The translations under genes and the position numbers were made by a program. Shown piece by piece: positions 1-11,900 of a stretch of 64,000 nt of DNA (positions are counted from its first letter, which is position 1; each line of letters begins with the position of its first letter). Where the stretch lies: assembly GCA_015501595.1 (NCBI GenBank), contig JADNRX010000002.1, positions 1 through 64,000 of the forward strand. The letters run 5' to 3'. Origin of the DNA: Hymenopellis radicata (Eukaryota; Basidiomycota; Agaricomycetes; Agaricales; Physalacriaceae). The notes beneath the pieces were generated by a model, which was not told the origin of the DNA, searched no databases, and was given only the letters and a program-made list of their open reading frames with translations.

Positions 1-385
1 ACTTGGAAGACTGTAAGCTCCGTTCTCCTTTCAACAGGCATGTCTTCACTTTTTTACAGACGTCTCTCGACCGGACCGTATCTCCTCAGCTGAGATCGGT
101 TCAATTGTCCAAGCTGCTGGATTACAAGGCAAGTTGTACCTTCTTGCTCCTTACCCGTCCTCACCATGAAATCTCCTTACAGCTGTTCGGAAAAATCGCT
201 ATGTTATTCTGCCGATAGACTTCGAGGAAGCTTGGAAGGTATGTTCTTATTTCAAGCAGCCAATCATTGTCTCACCTCTCCACTTCTCTAGCAAACTGTG
301 AAGAGGTCGACGAGACGCACGAGTTCTGTAAGTTCGCCAATGTCTCCGCATCGCGAAGTATACTTATCGTTAAAAAGACAGATGA
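1..385 (+). CDS. RPT3: 26S proteasome regulatory ATPase subunit Rpt3, 3' end (partial)
   Basis: This is the C-terminal end of Rpt3, an AAA+ ATPase of the 19S base ring; the gene begins before the window. Joining the exons at about 1-12, 60-128, 183-238, 292-327 and 378-385 reads LEDYVSRPDRISSAEIGSIV, then a stretch with AVRKNRYVILPIDFEEAW, then QTVKR: the C-terminal AAA lid of Rpt3. The last exon is only 8 nt and supplies Tyr, Arg and the stop, so the protein ends EFYR, a HbYX motif of the kind that docks into the 20S core. The intron at 129-182 has a GC donor. One base appears to be missing near 307-308, because DETHEF follows QTVKR only after a one-base shift. That is probably a sequence error, since Rpt3 is essential. 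Confidence 0.9.
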
Positions 386-504
386 TGGATGTTCGTTTCA
401 TTTAACAACTACAACTGCATCGACATTCCTCGGACGCGGAGAATACAATCCTTTTTGTAAACCAAATATTGCCCTCCTGATGATAAATCTCCTCCAGGTA
501 ATCC

Positions 505-1700
505 TCACTTCTTCGCAGGCTGGCCCAACTGGCTGGCCCGTTCAGTGGCTATTTGAATTCCACGCGCAATTGTTGAACGAACTCGACCATCTTCTAGTGC
601 CAGTAGGCCGGCAATTGTGCAGCCACCAGGAGCTGTTGATCATTTAGTCGCAGAAGAGTATTGACTTGGTTTGCTTACTCGTGACGGCGTCTTTGATCTG
701 CGCAGGATGAGCACCAGTCTGCAGGACCATCCTGGCCGCTCCTTGTAAAGCTACGATAGAGACGCGTCAACAAAGGTCACGAAATTGGGGATGATCACGT
801 ACTTTGCGCTGCTAGCTCCAAAGCCTCCGCACGAGGAAGGCCCATCATGACACCACCATCCGCCATAGCTTCGAGGAAGATGCATGCAAAAGCAGGACCG
901 GAACCGGAGAGTGCTGTGCATGCGTCGAAATGTTTCTCCTCGAGGAAACGACAGCGACCAATAGATGAGAAGATCTTCAAAATTATTGCATGGTCGACAT
1001 CTGCGGTATCCCATGGAGGAAGCGCAGAAACGACAGTCATGCCTTCACGTATCTAATGAATGTTAGCTTGGGTGAGGTTACAAGGGTGGAAAGAACGAGC
1101 TTTGCACGGGGTATTGGGCATGGCGCGGATGACTCTCGTATGGGGAAGCACCCATGATTCCAGTTGTGAAATGGTCGCCCCAGCGAGGATACTGATAAGC
1201 AATTTTCCGTCGAGGGCTTCTTTCATTCCGTCCTGGGACAGAATGGATTGTGCAAGCTGGGGTTTGCAACTACACGGATGTGTTGAGTTAATGATGAGAT
1301 AGCTCAAGATCGAGACTCGCCATAAGAGTATTACATCGGCCTGCTGTGCAGCCTGCACGTTTTGCGACGCGAGAACTTCGATGGATTTGCCCAAGGGGCC
1401 AAGTGAATCGAATGTAGATCTCAGTTTTGTAGCGCTGCTTTCTCGGCTCACACAAGCAATGAACCGCGTCGGCGTGGATGCATCAGGCGTTCCCGTCGGG
1501 GTCAAAGTCCCAGGCGTATGCGATTCCCATTTGTTCTGTGTGCTGCCCGCAGCGACTCGCGATGGAACATCGAGACTATCAACAACGCCAGAGAGGACGG
1601 CGATGCCCATTGTGCCACAACCTAGATATCGTGAACATGGGGCTCAGCAAACCATCGCAGTCAGAATCACCTTACCCAGTACGCATAGTGTGTAGCCCAT
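505..1700 (-). CDS. PRO3: Pyrroline-5-carboxylate reductase
   Basis: Catalyses the last step of proline synthesis, NAD(P)H-dependent reduction of pyrroline-5-carboxylate. The start at 1698-1700 gives MGYTLCVLG, and a spliced second exon continues with CGTMGIAVLSG, completing the Rossmann glycine motif. Later exons carry AMPNTPCK, then IREGMTVVSAL, then ALSGSGPAFACIFLEAM, the signature region of the P5CR dimerisation domain. The terminal exon has PGGCTIAGLLALEDGRVRS and ends ERASQLGQPAKK. The whole length is covered with about five introns. The intron in the DVILL-CCKP region starts with GC (GCGAGT), and the one after NTPCK also appears to lack a GT donor. The gene is tail-to-tail with RPT3 and head-to-head with ALG13, which starts only 85 nt away, so the two probably share a promoter region. 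Confidence 0.93.
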
Positions 1701-1785
1701 TCTTATTTTGCGAGGTGAGGGCGTGTGCTAAATTTTGTGATCGAGTCAAAATCTAGACATCACAAGTCGGCCGACGGCACTCCGA

Positions 1786-2423
1786 ATGCTTGCCTTTGTC
1801 ACTGTTGGATCGACACGCTTTGACGCGCTCGTTGAGGCGGTCATATCCAAGGATGTACTTCTCGCCCTGCAACAGAAGGGATACACTGAACTCGTCGTCC
1901 AATGCGGTCATTCTGACCTCGGGGTCCTCAATCTGGCGTTGAACAAGCAGGGCAAGCACACCTTGCAACGCCATGGCGTCGCGCTCGAACTCTGGCGGTT
2001 CAAGCCCTCTTTGAGGGAAGACGTCACGTCTGCGGACCTGGTGATCAGCCATGCGGGTGCGCATAATCTCCATGTTTCTTGGGGGTCTCTTGTACGAATT
2101 TGCTTAGGCTCTGGCACTATTCTGGATGTGCTTCGACTGGGGACGGCTCTCATAGTCGTGCCCAATCCTACATTGCTGGATAATCACCAAGAAGAACTGG
2201 CGGTCTCGCTCTCTAATCTTGGCCATCTCAAGGCAACAACGGTACCGTGAGTAATATCGTCCGGGCGATCATTCAGCATCATGCTCATCGTGCGTGCAGC
2301 CAACTCGCGATGGCAATCGCCGACTTTGACAAGTCCGGAATTGTTGCCTTTCCACCATTCGAGCCGTCCAAATTTCGACAGATCGTCGATGAGGAGATGG
2401 GATTCGAGGTACAAGATGATTAG
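1786..2423 (+). CDS. ALG13: UDP-GlcNAc transferase catalytic subunit Alg13
   Basis: Alg13 is the soluble catalytic half of the Alg13/Alg14 enzyme, which adds the second GlcNAc to dolichol-PP-GlcNAc on the cytosolic face of the ER in N-glycan synthesis. The protein begins MLAFVTVGSTRFDALVEAV and continues with VVQCGHSDLG, ADLVISHAGSGTILDVLRLG and PNPTLLDNHQEELA, the GT28 C-terminal fold with its HAGSGT and DNHQ.EL motifs. Two short introns were inferred: one splits HAG, and the other joins TTVP to QLAMAIADFDKSG. The protein ends EVQDD. Its length, about 175 residues, is normal for a fungal Alg13. Confidence 0.93.
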
Positions 2424-2877
2424 ACGCATCTCGAGTTTGACATACCCTTTCACAATGATACTCGTGTATCCTCCACAATCTACTCGATTGCCAATTCGAG
2501 CGAGGCTCCCGTATTTTCTTGCGACTTTATGAAGGAAAATACCTTCCCGGTATCATTCAGGATTCTCGGCTTCTTTTGGTGGTTAGGTGGGCCGACGTGG
2601 ATGCATTCCCGCCATTACTCGTTTAAAGTCGTGTTGATATTAGGTCTCAATGCTGTTGATGAATATGATACAGTGTTTCTGAACTACAGTATATGCGAGG
2701 TTTGTACAGTTGATCGTAATGAGAAATAAACAAGAAGTCCCGGTGCGTATAAGCCAATCTGGTACGTGTAAATGCAAGTCTAAGCCAATGATAAAGTAAT
2801 CTACAAGTTGCTCCGTTATCCAAGGAAATTATGATGTCTGCGTGGAAATTAATATAGAAATAATGCGGCGACAATTG
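2424..2877. other. Convergent intergenic region without a gene
   Basis: About 450 nt lie between the stops of ALG13 and the minus-strand TFIIB-like gene. The stretch is fairly AT-rich toward the right and should hold the two 3' untranslated regions. No reading frame with recognisable protein similarity was seen. Confidence 0.6.
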
Positions 2878-4772
2878 TCACCAATAGTCCTGCGTCTCGT
2901 TCTCGTATGTGTTGTCGTAATCCTCCGGACTGTGCAATTGTCCGAACTCGCGCGCCATGAGCTGGTGAATGCCAGTATATTGGTCCTCTTCAGGTTCGTC
3001 GTCCGACTTGTTATCGTTTTCACCCAAACCTCCGTAGTCGTAAGTCCCGCTGAAGTTGACGGCAAGGTCAGTCAAGGCGTGATCCTCCATCGTCGGGTCA
3101 GCCTCCCCATCGAAACCTTGCATGAACTGGTTAGAGCATCGTGATTGAGTCGTCTCGATGGCTCCTTCGGTTCATCCGGTCGTCTCTTCCTTTTCCTTAC
3201 CGGTTTTGGGTCCGGCGGAGGGCGCTCCTCGGATGCGGGGTGCTTATGTTCCCAAAGAAGGCTCATCGTCCGCACTTCATCTTCTGACCGCAAGAAACCG
3301 TCCAGTTCTCCATCCTCGAAAAGTTCATCGTCAAGAACTTCTTCTCCGTTCTTCGCCACAGAAAGAATTTGTAGACGTGTCGGTTTACTTTTGGAAGTCA
3401 GAGCAGACGTGGGTGCAGCAAGAAGGTACGATGTCATGGGGACGGCGCGCGTAGAGGCTGAGGTGTTGGACGGTGTGGTTGGAAGCGACGACGACAGTGG
3501 ATCAAGAAGAAATTTGCTTGCTTCAGAAAGCGTGGCGCAAAGCTTTTGCTTTTTCTGCGGTCGTCTGTGAACGGAAGTGGGCGAAGTGCGAACAACGGAT
3601 GAGTGAGAAGATGCGGTTTCAGAACCATAACCATGATTGCTCCCTTCATCCTGCTCTTCCTCCTCCATGAACGTGGGTGTCTTGAAATTGGCTCTTCGAG
3701 TTTCTGTTCCCCAGACCAGAACGTCTGGAAGACCGCGAGCAACCAATAGTCGTTTCGCAACTTTGCCCCGTCCGTTCTTCTTCTTCTCGTATTGGTCCAA
3801 CCATGAAATCTCTGACATCATCGCCACAAGTTCATCCTGAATCGCTTTGTATCTCTTCATGATGAGGCCCTTGCCGACCTTACACTTTTCCGCCAAAAAC
3901 TCAGCAAGCTCACCAAGACCTGCTAAATTGGTGCGAGCTTGTCCCTCGAGCGAAAGCATAAGGATTGCCGCGGCCGAACCTTGCATCGAGCTCTTTGGGC
4001 CGAAAGACGCCGAGCGAGCTAGTAGATCAGAAAGAGCATGAGCCATACTAAGGACGGAAAGCATGTTTAATGGCTTTAGAGCAGTGATAAGGGGCAAAGG
4101 GAGGCCCGCTGTGTCTCCCGATTCACAGCGTAATGCCGTTGAGAGGTGTACTTGAAGGGAAGGAAGATAAAACGAGGGGTCACTGGCGGTAAGAGAAATG
4201 CGCAGTGTAGAAAGAACAGTCGAAAGAATGCGAGTCATATGGTTCGGTTTCTCGTCCAACAGAAGGGCGATGTCATGGCGGAAGTCTGGTCGTTTAGACT
4301 CACGAAGGGCGATAGAAAGGCAAGCCCCGGCGACAAGCTTTGCCTTGCGGCCCCAACGAAAGTTTCCCAACTTCATTGCCTGGGTGAACAAGGTAGATGC
4401 ACGCGGCGCTAGGCCACTCGGTACCTGAAGAGCGGTCGTAAGGGACGCGATGAACTCCTTCATTTGGAACTGCATCGAGGACAATTAGAAGGTCGAATGA
4501 ATGACAGAGTGAAGTGTACTTACGGCATTCTGGTTTTCTCTAACCTCTTTGCCTTGGCCGGCGAGACTCCAATTGGGATTCCTGAGAGATTTAAGGGTGA
4601 AATTACTAGTGTCCGGAGCCTCCCAGGTCATGGTTGCTGGGTCCATTTCGTAGCCGTCTGTGAAGACGGACTGCGACGCGTCAACGAGGGTGCCGCACGT
4701 CATGCAAATGGCGGAGGCGGCGTCGTCGTCCCAGGCGGTAGCGCCGCCGCACTGGCTGCAGGGCGGGGACAT
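2878..4772 (-). CDS. TFIIB-type transcription factor, probably Brf1-like (TFIIIB)
   Basis: The first exon (4772-4545) encodes a zinc ribbon with CSQCGG near residue 5 and CMTCG about 20 residues later. A GTAAGT intron then leads into a long helical region: LFTQAMKLGNFRWGRKAKLV, then AGACLSIALRES, which matches the first cyclin-fold repeat of TFIIB/Brf proteins. The second repeat is less clear. The C-terminal third is Ser-rich and acidic. A 74-nt intron (GTAAGG to ACCAG, about 3134-3207) is needed to reach the last frame, which ends ENETQDYW. Brf1 recruits RNA polymerase III. The zinc ribbon and first cyclin repeat are visible, but the Brf1-specific TBP-binding segment was not confirmed, so another TFIIB-family factor (for example Rrn7-like) is possible. 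Divergent from the trehalose phosphorylase gene, 245 nt apart. Confidence 0.65.
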
Positions 4773-5017
4773 GATGGCAGGAAGGGAAGCTGGCGCGGGA
4801 TTACATAGGGAATTGCCGTATCGGGATCATCCCCCAAACACGCTCATGTCGACCTGGTGACACAACACGATGTGAGCATCTGGAACCGCCGTAGCAGCTG
4901 GCCAATCCTGGTCTGAGAACCAGACCCCCTGCCGACCTTGCTTTTTTCCAGACCGTGCTATTTCCGAAATCTATATAAACCTGTTGCTGTCTCTCTGGCC
5001 TGACTCCCATCTCTTAC

Positions 5018-7805
5018 ATGGCTCCTCCTCGTACCAAAGACCACCAGTTTGAATCTAAGCCCTCTGCTGCCGTTCGCAGGCGTCTCTCCTCGGCCGGCGG
5101 CAAAAAGCCCCATGTCGCGTCCTCGTTCTCTAGCCTGACCGTACGATCTCTTTCATCGTCGTGTCGCGTTCTGCACTCACAGCGTTCTGCAGCCTATGTG
5201 GGCCGGCATCGCAGGCGCCATCATCAATAACAACACCGAGTATACCATCGCGATCTCTGTCCACGACTCTGTGTACAGTACTGACTTTGCCTCGTCAACG
5301 ATTCCCTACACGGCCGACAATCTCGAAAAGACATCCAAGGACATCGAGGCGCTCGTTCTCAAAACGTTGCGCAACTTCTCTGATGATCACCTTTGCAAGT
5401 TCTTGGGTGCCGGTGTTGCCCTCTCCTTGTTACGAGAGGTAACAACAATCCTCCTTCAGATACACTTTGATGAATGTTTTCTATAGTGCCCCAACCTTTG
5501 TACCCGTCTCTGGCTAGACATGGATATCGTCCCCATCGTTTTCAATATCAAACCTTTCCACACAGACTCGGCCACACGCCCAAACGTAAAGCACCGCATC
5601 TCATCTACCAGCGGCTCTTACGTGCCGTCTGGGACCGAGACTCCTACAGTCTACGTCGAGTCCGCTCACTTGGCTGCTGCCGATCCCCATCTTCAGGTTG
5701 GTGTCGCTGGGAAACTTCCCATCCCTCGCACGCTCGATGAGCAAGCCGACTCTGCGGCTCGTAAATGCATCATGTACTTTGGGCCGGGAAACAACCCTCG
5801 ACTTAGCATTGGTCCTCGCAACCAAGTCACCGTCGATGCTGCCGGCAAGATCCATCTCATCGATGATCTTGACGAGTACAAGAAGACTGTGGGCCCCAAG
5901 TGAGTTTATGTCAATCGAATCTCTTCATTTTACCAAGTTACCAGGACGTGGAATGCCGTGGTCAAGCTCGCTGATGAACTTCGTGAGAAGCAGATAAAAA
6001 TTGGGTTCTTTTCGTCTACCCCACAAGGAGGTAGGTGATGCCCCCAAAGCCGTATGAATTCAACTAACCCCACATTTTCGGCACTAGGTGGCGTCGCCCT
6101 GGTGAGATTTTCTATTAATCTCATGTGGACGCGAACCGGTGACTAATGATCCTTGTTAGATGCGACATGCTCTCATTCGTTTCCTGACCGCCCTGGATGT
6201 TGACGTGGCATGGTGAGTTGGAAGATATGCCCTACCGTTTGTTTCTCACAAATGACAGGTATGTACCCAACCCATCGCCAGCCGTATTCCGTACGACGAA
6301 GAACAACCACAACATTCTTCAAGGCGTCGCCTCGCCCGACCTCCGCCTTACTAAGGATGCTAAAGAAAACTTTGACGCCTGGATTCTGAAGAACGGTCTG
6401 CGCTGGACTGCTGAAGGAGGTCCGTTGGCACCGGGTGGTGTTGATATTGCTTTCATCGGTATGTTTATTCATAGTTCGAATGTGCTTGGTCTTACCCATT
6501 CCAGACGATCCTCAAATGCCGGGTCTCATTCCCTTGATCAAAAAGGTTCGGCCAGAGCTGCCTATCGTTTACCGGTCGCACATCGAGATCCGGAGTGACT
6601 TGGTACACGTTCCAGGATCCCCACAAGAGGAAGTGTGGAAATACCTTTGGAACAACATCCAGATTGCGGATCTCTTCATCAGTATGTTTCGTGCCGCCCC
6701 ATTGTTCAAGTCGATTCTAACCCAGGTTCACAATAGGTCATCCCGTCAACAAGTTTGTTCCGAGTGACGTGCCCATCGAGAAGTTGGCTCTTTTGGGAGC
6801 TGCTACAGACTGGTTAGTGGATCTCTCCGCCTAACGCGCAGAATTCGTAGTTCTGATTCTTGTCCTCTCCACTAGGCTTGATGGTCTCAACAAAGAACTT
6901 GCTCCGTGGGACTCAGCCTTCTATATGGGAGAGTTCCGCAACCTTTGTCTTAAAGAGAAGATGAACGAGCTTCAATGGCCACACCGGGACTACATCATCC
7001 AGGTTGCTCGATTCGATCCAGCCAAGGGTATCCCGAATGTCATCGACTCGTACGTTAGATTCCGACGTCTCCTCAAGGAGAAATCTCCGGAGCTCGAAGA
7101 AGAGGATCATCCTCAAATGTTGATTTGTGGACACGGTATGTCTTGATCAGAATCGATTCACACAATGTTCTAATAATTTAATAGGTGCTGTTGACGATCC
7201 TGACGCGTCCATCATCTACGATCAAGTCATTCAATTGATCCACTCCGACGCATACAGGGAGTATGCCAAGGACTTTGTAGTGATGAGGGTGCCTCCCAGT
7301 GACCAGTGTACGTGACTAGTTTTTGAAGCTCCTTGCCTGACCTGTCTCTCAAGTGCTCAACGCTTTGATGTCTAACGCGAAGATTGCACTCCAGCTTTCC
7401 ACTCGCGAAGGATTTGAAGTCAAAGTCTCAGAGGCCATCCACACTGGCATTCCCATCGTCGCTTGCAACACCGGAGGTATCCCTCTCCAAGTCCAGCATG
7501 GCAAGTCCGGATACATCACCACGCCCGGCGACAATATTGCCGTTGCCCAGCATCTCTACGACCTCTATACCGACGCTGATCTTCATAAGGAGATGAGCCA
7601 ATATGCGAAGACGCACGTCTCGGACGAGGTTGGAACCGTCGGTAATGCTGCGGCGTGGCTGTACCTCGCCGTCATGTACTCCCGGGGAGTCAAGATCCAG
7701 CCCAAGGGTGCTTGGTTGAACGACATGCTTCGCCAGGAAACTGGGGAGTTGTATACCGCTGATGAAACCAAGTTGCCGAGGACGCGTCTTGATTTGCAAG
7801 GATGA
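5018..7805 (+). CDS. Trehalose phosphorylase (retaining, GT4 family)
   Basis: Cytosolic enzyme that interconverts trehalose plus phosphate with glucose-1-phosphate plus glucose, the typical mushroom type (EC 2.4.1.231). Start MAPPRTKDHQFESKP; about a dozen short introns. Characteristic blocks are YTIAISVHDSVYSTDF, NVKHRISSTSGSYVPSG, IGFFSSTPQGGGVALMRHAL, GGPLAPGGVDIAFIDDPQMP, YRSHIEIRSDLVHVPGS and RDYIIQVARFDPAKGIPNVI. The retaining GT4 EX7E motif is STREGFEVKVSEAIHTGIP. The protein ends RTRLDLQG at about 730 residues, normal for the family. No frame break was seen. Trehalose is a main storage and stress sugar in agaricomycetes. Confidence 0.95.
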
Positions 7806-8057
7806 GCCGATGCTCTGTAGTAGAAGTCTATTTCTCCCATCTTGCGTAGAGTAAACGCGCTTGTTGTACATCACGATTGTTTTTGTTGGCTGTAGAGTAG
7901 AATTGATTTGGATTGTCGCGTCGCGTCTCATGAGTTTTGGTCACGGTCGCGTGAGATTCGATCGAATTTGAAATACGAAGAGCCTTTTGTGCAACCCCCA
8001 CCATCGCGACCTGCACTTTGCCCTTTACGGTTTTCTGCCACTGGACTGCCTATAAAA

Positions 8058-8812
8058 ATGGAAGTCGACATGCAGCCGTTGCCATCTTTCACACGCATGT
8101 CTGCTTATTCCAGTCTGGGCACGAAGCGGGCTCGCTCATTCGATGAAGACAGTCCCTCAATGCGTCCTATGGTAGGCTCACTGTTCGCTATCTGAACATG
8201 TTAATGAATCCCTTTTGACTTACAGAAACGCCCGTCTCTCGCCATTGACAATATCTCGGCGCAGCTGTTCTCTTCGCAGCCCAGCAGCCGCCAAGCATCG
8301 GAGGATTGGGTACAACAGACAGATGGGCTCCGTATTGGTACTCCGGGCGTCTCAAGCTCTCCTTCGCCCGTTGTGAACGACTCAGATGATGTAGTACGTG
8401 CATTACTCTTTCCAACGTGATGATCATGCTGAACAAGAAACAGGACATGGACCAAGATTCACCCGCCATTTCCGGTACTCCCATGTCGGTCTCTGCAACA
8501 CCTTTGCCCACCAACTACGCGCCGTCGGACCTTTCGAGTGGGCAATATAACTCCCAGCTGCTGCTGCCGCGAATCGGTGTTCCTCCAAGCATCGCTATTC
8601 TTCCACCGACACCAGAGACGGCGAGACTCGCGAGTGGCTCTGTGGTGGCACGGCCAATGACGCCTCTCCGTGAATCCAGCATGAGCATGATCCCCGACTC
8701 GCCGACAAACGTCTTTGCGTCGCCGCGCAAGCAACGGTTCACGATGGGGCCGCGTTCCGACTGCGAGAAATGTCGTTTGGGAGTCAAGGGCCACTACTCG
8801 CATTTTGACTGA
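8058..8812 (+). CDS. Hypothetical protein, Ser/Pro-rich, with a C-terminal DCEKC motif
   Basis: Three exons split by introns at about 8172-8225 and 8395-8442. The product is low-complexity and Ser/Pro-rich, beginning around RARSFDEDSPSMRP followed by KRPSLAIDNISAQLFSS. It ends with a compact positively charged tail, SDCEKCRLGVKGHYSHFD, the only ordered-looking part; its two Cys and two His could bind zinc. The chosen ATG at 8058 overlaps a TATA-like TATAAAA (8051-8057). If that is a real TATA box, translation must start at the in-frame ATG at 8097 (MSAYSSLGTKRARS). No known function. The tail looks conserved-type, so a nuclear regulatory role is only a guess. Confidence 0.7.
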
Positions 8813-8977
8813 GATAACACGCTGTTAATGGACACTACATACACATATTATTCCTGTACTTTAGTTCATCGGTAATCCTTGCATGTACTCGGCAGCCCGG
8901 GCCGGTGCCAAACATACAATCACACAATTTTTTGCCTGTGCTAAGTTTAATGGCATAATTAGCACATTGCTACGGTC

Positions 8978-11900
8978 ATGTCCACCACTCTCCCTCTGTT
9001 CTGGAATCTGTCGTCTGCATCCAAAAAAGAGCGCATCGACTCGTCGGTCAAGCTTGTGTCTGCGCTTGAACAGTTCCAGGCCCAGTTCTCCAACACATCT
9101 GAAGTTTCCGAGGGAGATGATGAGGAGGACCAGGTAGACCCGCTCGACAAGTACAATGCCCAGGATGTCTCGTATTCAATACGCAGGCTCATCCGTGGTC
9201 TTGCGAGCCCGAGGGAGAGTAGCAGACTAGGGTTTTCAGTCGCCTTGACTGAGGTGAGCACAGTTTATCCATTACCGCTTCAAGTATAACCATTTCTCCA
9301 AGTTACTATCAAAAATCACGACAATAACATGCTCTCAAATACTCTCTCTTATCATGTCCTCCACGAAAATCACAAAGGCGATCTCGGGACAGGAAGAGCG
9401 AGACATTCTTTTTGCGCGCCTCTTTGGTATAACCGCAATCATCCAGTCGGGCCTGCTAGTTCGGACCGATCCTCTGTCGCAATCACCCTCCTCATCGACT
9501 GACGCGTCATCGCTCTCTGCTTTCAAGGAGATCATCGCCGAGTTAATATCTATCAGCGGCAAGAAAAGCTGGTTGCAGGAAAGCGTGTGGTGGTCATTGA
9601 TTCTCGCGCTGGATGCTCTCCATAAATCGACGGTGTCGTGGAAGGAGGATGCCTTTCAATACGTTTTCGAAGTAATATACCAAACGGACGCGCAATGGTC
9701 TCCCGAAAAAGTTGCTGTCACTTTGAGCTTGCAGGACATGCAGCCAGACAAGGATTGGCGTCAATTCACTGCACCCACATTTACGAATCCCGACGTACTT
9801 AGTACCTCCAATCTGCATAATCTTGCTCAAATATTGAAGGTACCTACACATTCTACTATTTGTATGAACTGCTTTTTCATTCGCATCTAGGACACCGATG
9901 ATCCCGAGAACGCCAAATCCGGCGGTGGTTCATGGAAACCTGACCTTCACTTCGTTTGGACCGCCATTTTAGATCACCTTCTCCCGCTGGATGGGCCCGC
10001 CAAAGGAAACTTCGCAGAATTCTTCAGGATTGTCGTTGATGGTTAGAAACAGTCATCATAATCCGCGTCATTCGCTTATTTCACTACAGAATCGCTGTTC
10101 TCCTCAACCTCCACACCTCAGAGAAAGTATTGGGGCTTTCAAATATTTCAAAAGGCTCTTCCGCGTCTTTCTGAGGACGTGTTACCCATGATATTCACTA
10201 AGAATTTCATGCGGACATGGATAAACCAGCTCTCGAAACCTGACCGGTATCTTCACAAAGCTGCGAAGCAAAATGTAAGTTTTGCTTGTTGCGGCACACA
10301 TTACAACTGATCTCTTTATAGGCTTCCGATGTCGCAGCGTTTGTGAAGGAGCGTCCTCAGCTTGGAATGGGTCTCATCGTTCAGCTTACAGGCGCAAATG
10401 GGAGCCCTCAGTTTGATAAACTTACTAAAACGAAGACGGTCGAGAACATTCTCTCGTCCATGAGTGCGGAAGGAATCACACATTACGTGGATCACCTCAT
10501 CCAGCAGTTCAATGAGTGTGACGGTATTGATAAGTGCGTATTTTCTGTGTCGTAGTCCCAAAATTAATGGGTTTCCCAGGAATGATGTTGACGCACTGAA
10601 CGCACGTCGGTCATGGATCATTGATCAACTTGTTGCATTGGTGAGGAACGGGTCGATACTGAAAGACGACCATTGGTTGCAGACCGTTCTCGAGTGGCTG
10701 CTTGTTAACGGGTTGTTCATCGTCCGAAAACCGTCGAAACAAAAGCTTCACCGTGGTGTAAGCTTCTTCTGAGGATTCCTTAAATATAACTCATCATTTT
10801 GCAGACTGAGACAGTTCTTAAACCGCCTTTGTCAGAAGAGCTGCGCGCGACTTGTCGGGCGCGCCTTTTATCCTGCCTAGGCGATCTCACAACCAGACTA
10901 CAACCATCAAGAGTAGTAAGCATACTCGATCCCATTTCTTAGACTTTGTTAACTTCAACTCGCAGCTGACAAGGATGGAAAGCCCGTGCGCGCTGTAGGT
11001 GTAGCATCAAATGGAGAGTTCTGGATATGTCGCACACTCTCTATTATCGAGGCGCTGCAGAAGGATTCCAAGCATATAACCGCACTGGCTGAGGTTGACG
11101 CCGAAGACCTGGCACTTCATACACAAGTTCGCACCCTAGATACCCAACTACAGCAGGTTCGTACCTCGGCCATACTTCTGCCTCTGTTTATCGATCTCGT
11201 TCACGTAGCCTCACGCCGACGGAGCTCAGAACGATTCGGCTCTTGGTTGTCGCCTTCTGTTATCTGGTCTCCTCATACAGGAGTATTGTACGGACCAGGA
11301 AAGCTGGAATACTGAAGTTCTCGAGGTACGTAGTTGATTGACATTCCTCATACGTGTTTGTCAACTTTTGAAATAGTCATGCACGAATTACGCCCAGCAT
11401 TTCGTCGTGAAACCAAAATCGAAGAAGAGCAAGAAAGACAAAGTGGACACGGAATCCCCAGCTCCTATTGACGGGCTCGTCGATGCTCTCATTGGTATGC
11501 TGGAAAAGTCCTCGAGTTACCTAAGAACGTTGGGCAACAACGCGTTCTCCCTCCTCTCTGGCTCTGTCACTGAGACGTCTATTGATCTCATTCTGGCGGT
11601 TGGTACTTTTTTGATTTTCCTGAAGCTCTACTCATTGTTGAATCATATAGCAACTTGAACGACGTGACCCTACGCAGGACGAGGAGAGCGACGACGAAGA
11701 TATGGAGGAGGAGGTGGCAGAATCCGACAGGGAGGATGGTGAAGAGGAAGCTGAGAGTGAGAGTGATGATACCGACGAAGCTGAGGAAGATGAAGATGAG
11801 GAGGAGGATGAGGATGCGGAAGTCGACGAGGAGCTAAGAAACAAGATTTTGGAAGCCCTCAAGATGAATGGCGTAGAACCTGCTGGTGACTCTGACGATG

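Noticed and set aside
1060..1695. Plus-strand open frames over the P5CR gene
   Set aside because: Opposite-strand shadows of well-supported P5CR exons.
3134..3207. Frame change near the 3' end of the TFIIB-like gene as another assembly indel
   Set aside because: A 74-nt GTAAGG-AACCAG intron with an internal CTAAC joins the frames exactly, so no error is needed.
8051..8057. TATA box directly before the ATG at 8058
   Set aside because: TATAAAA touching a start codon cannot serve that ATG; kept only as a note that the start may be at 8097.
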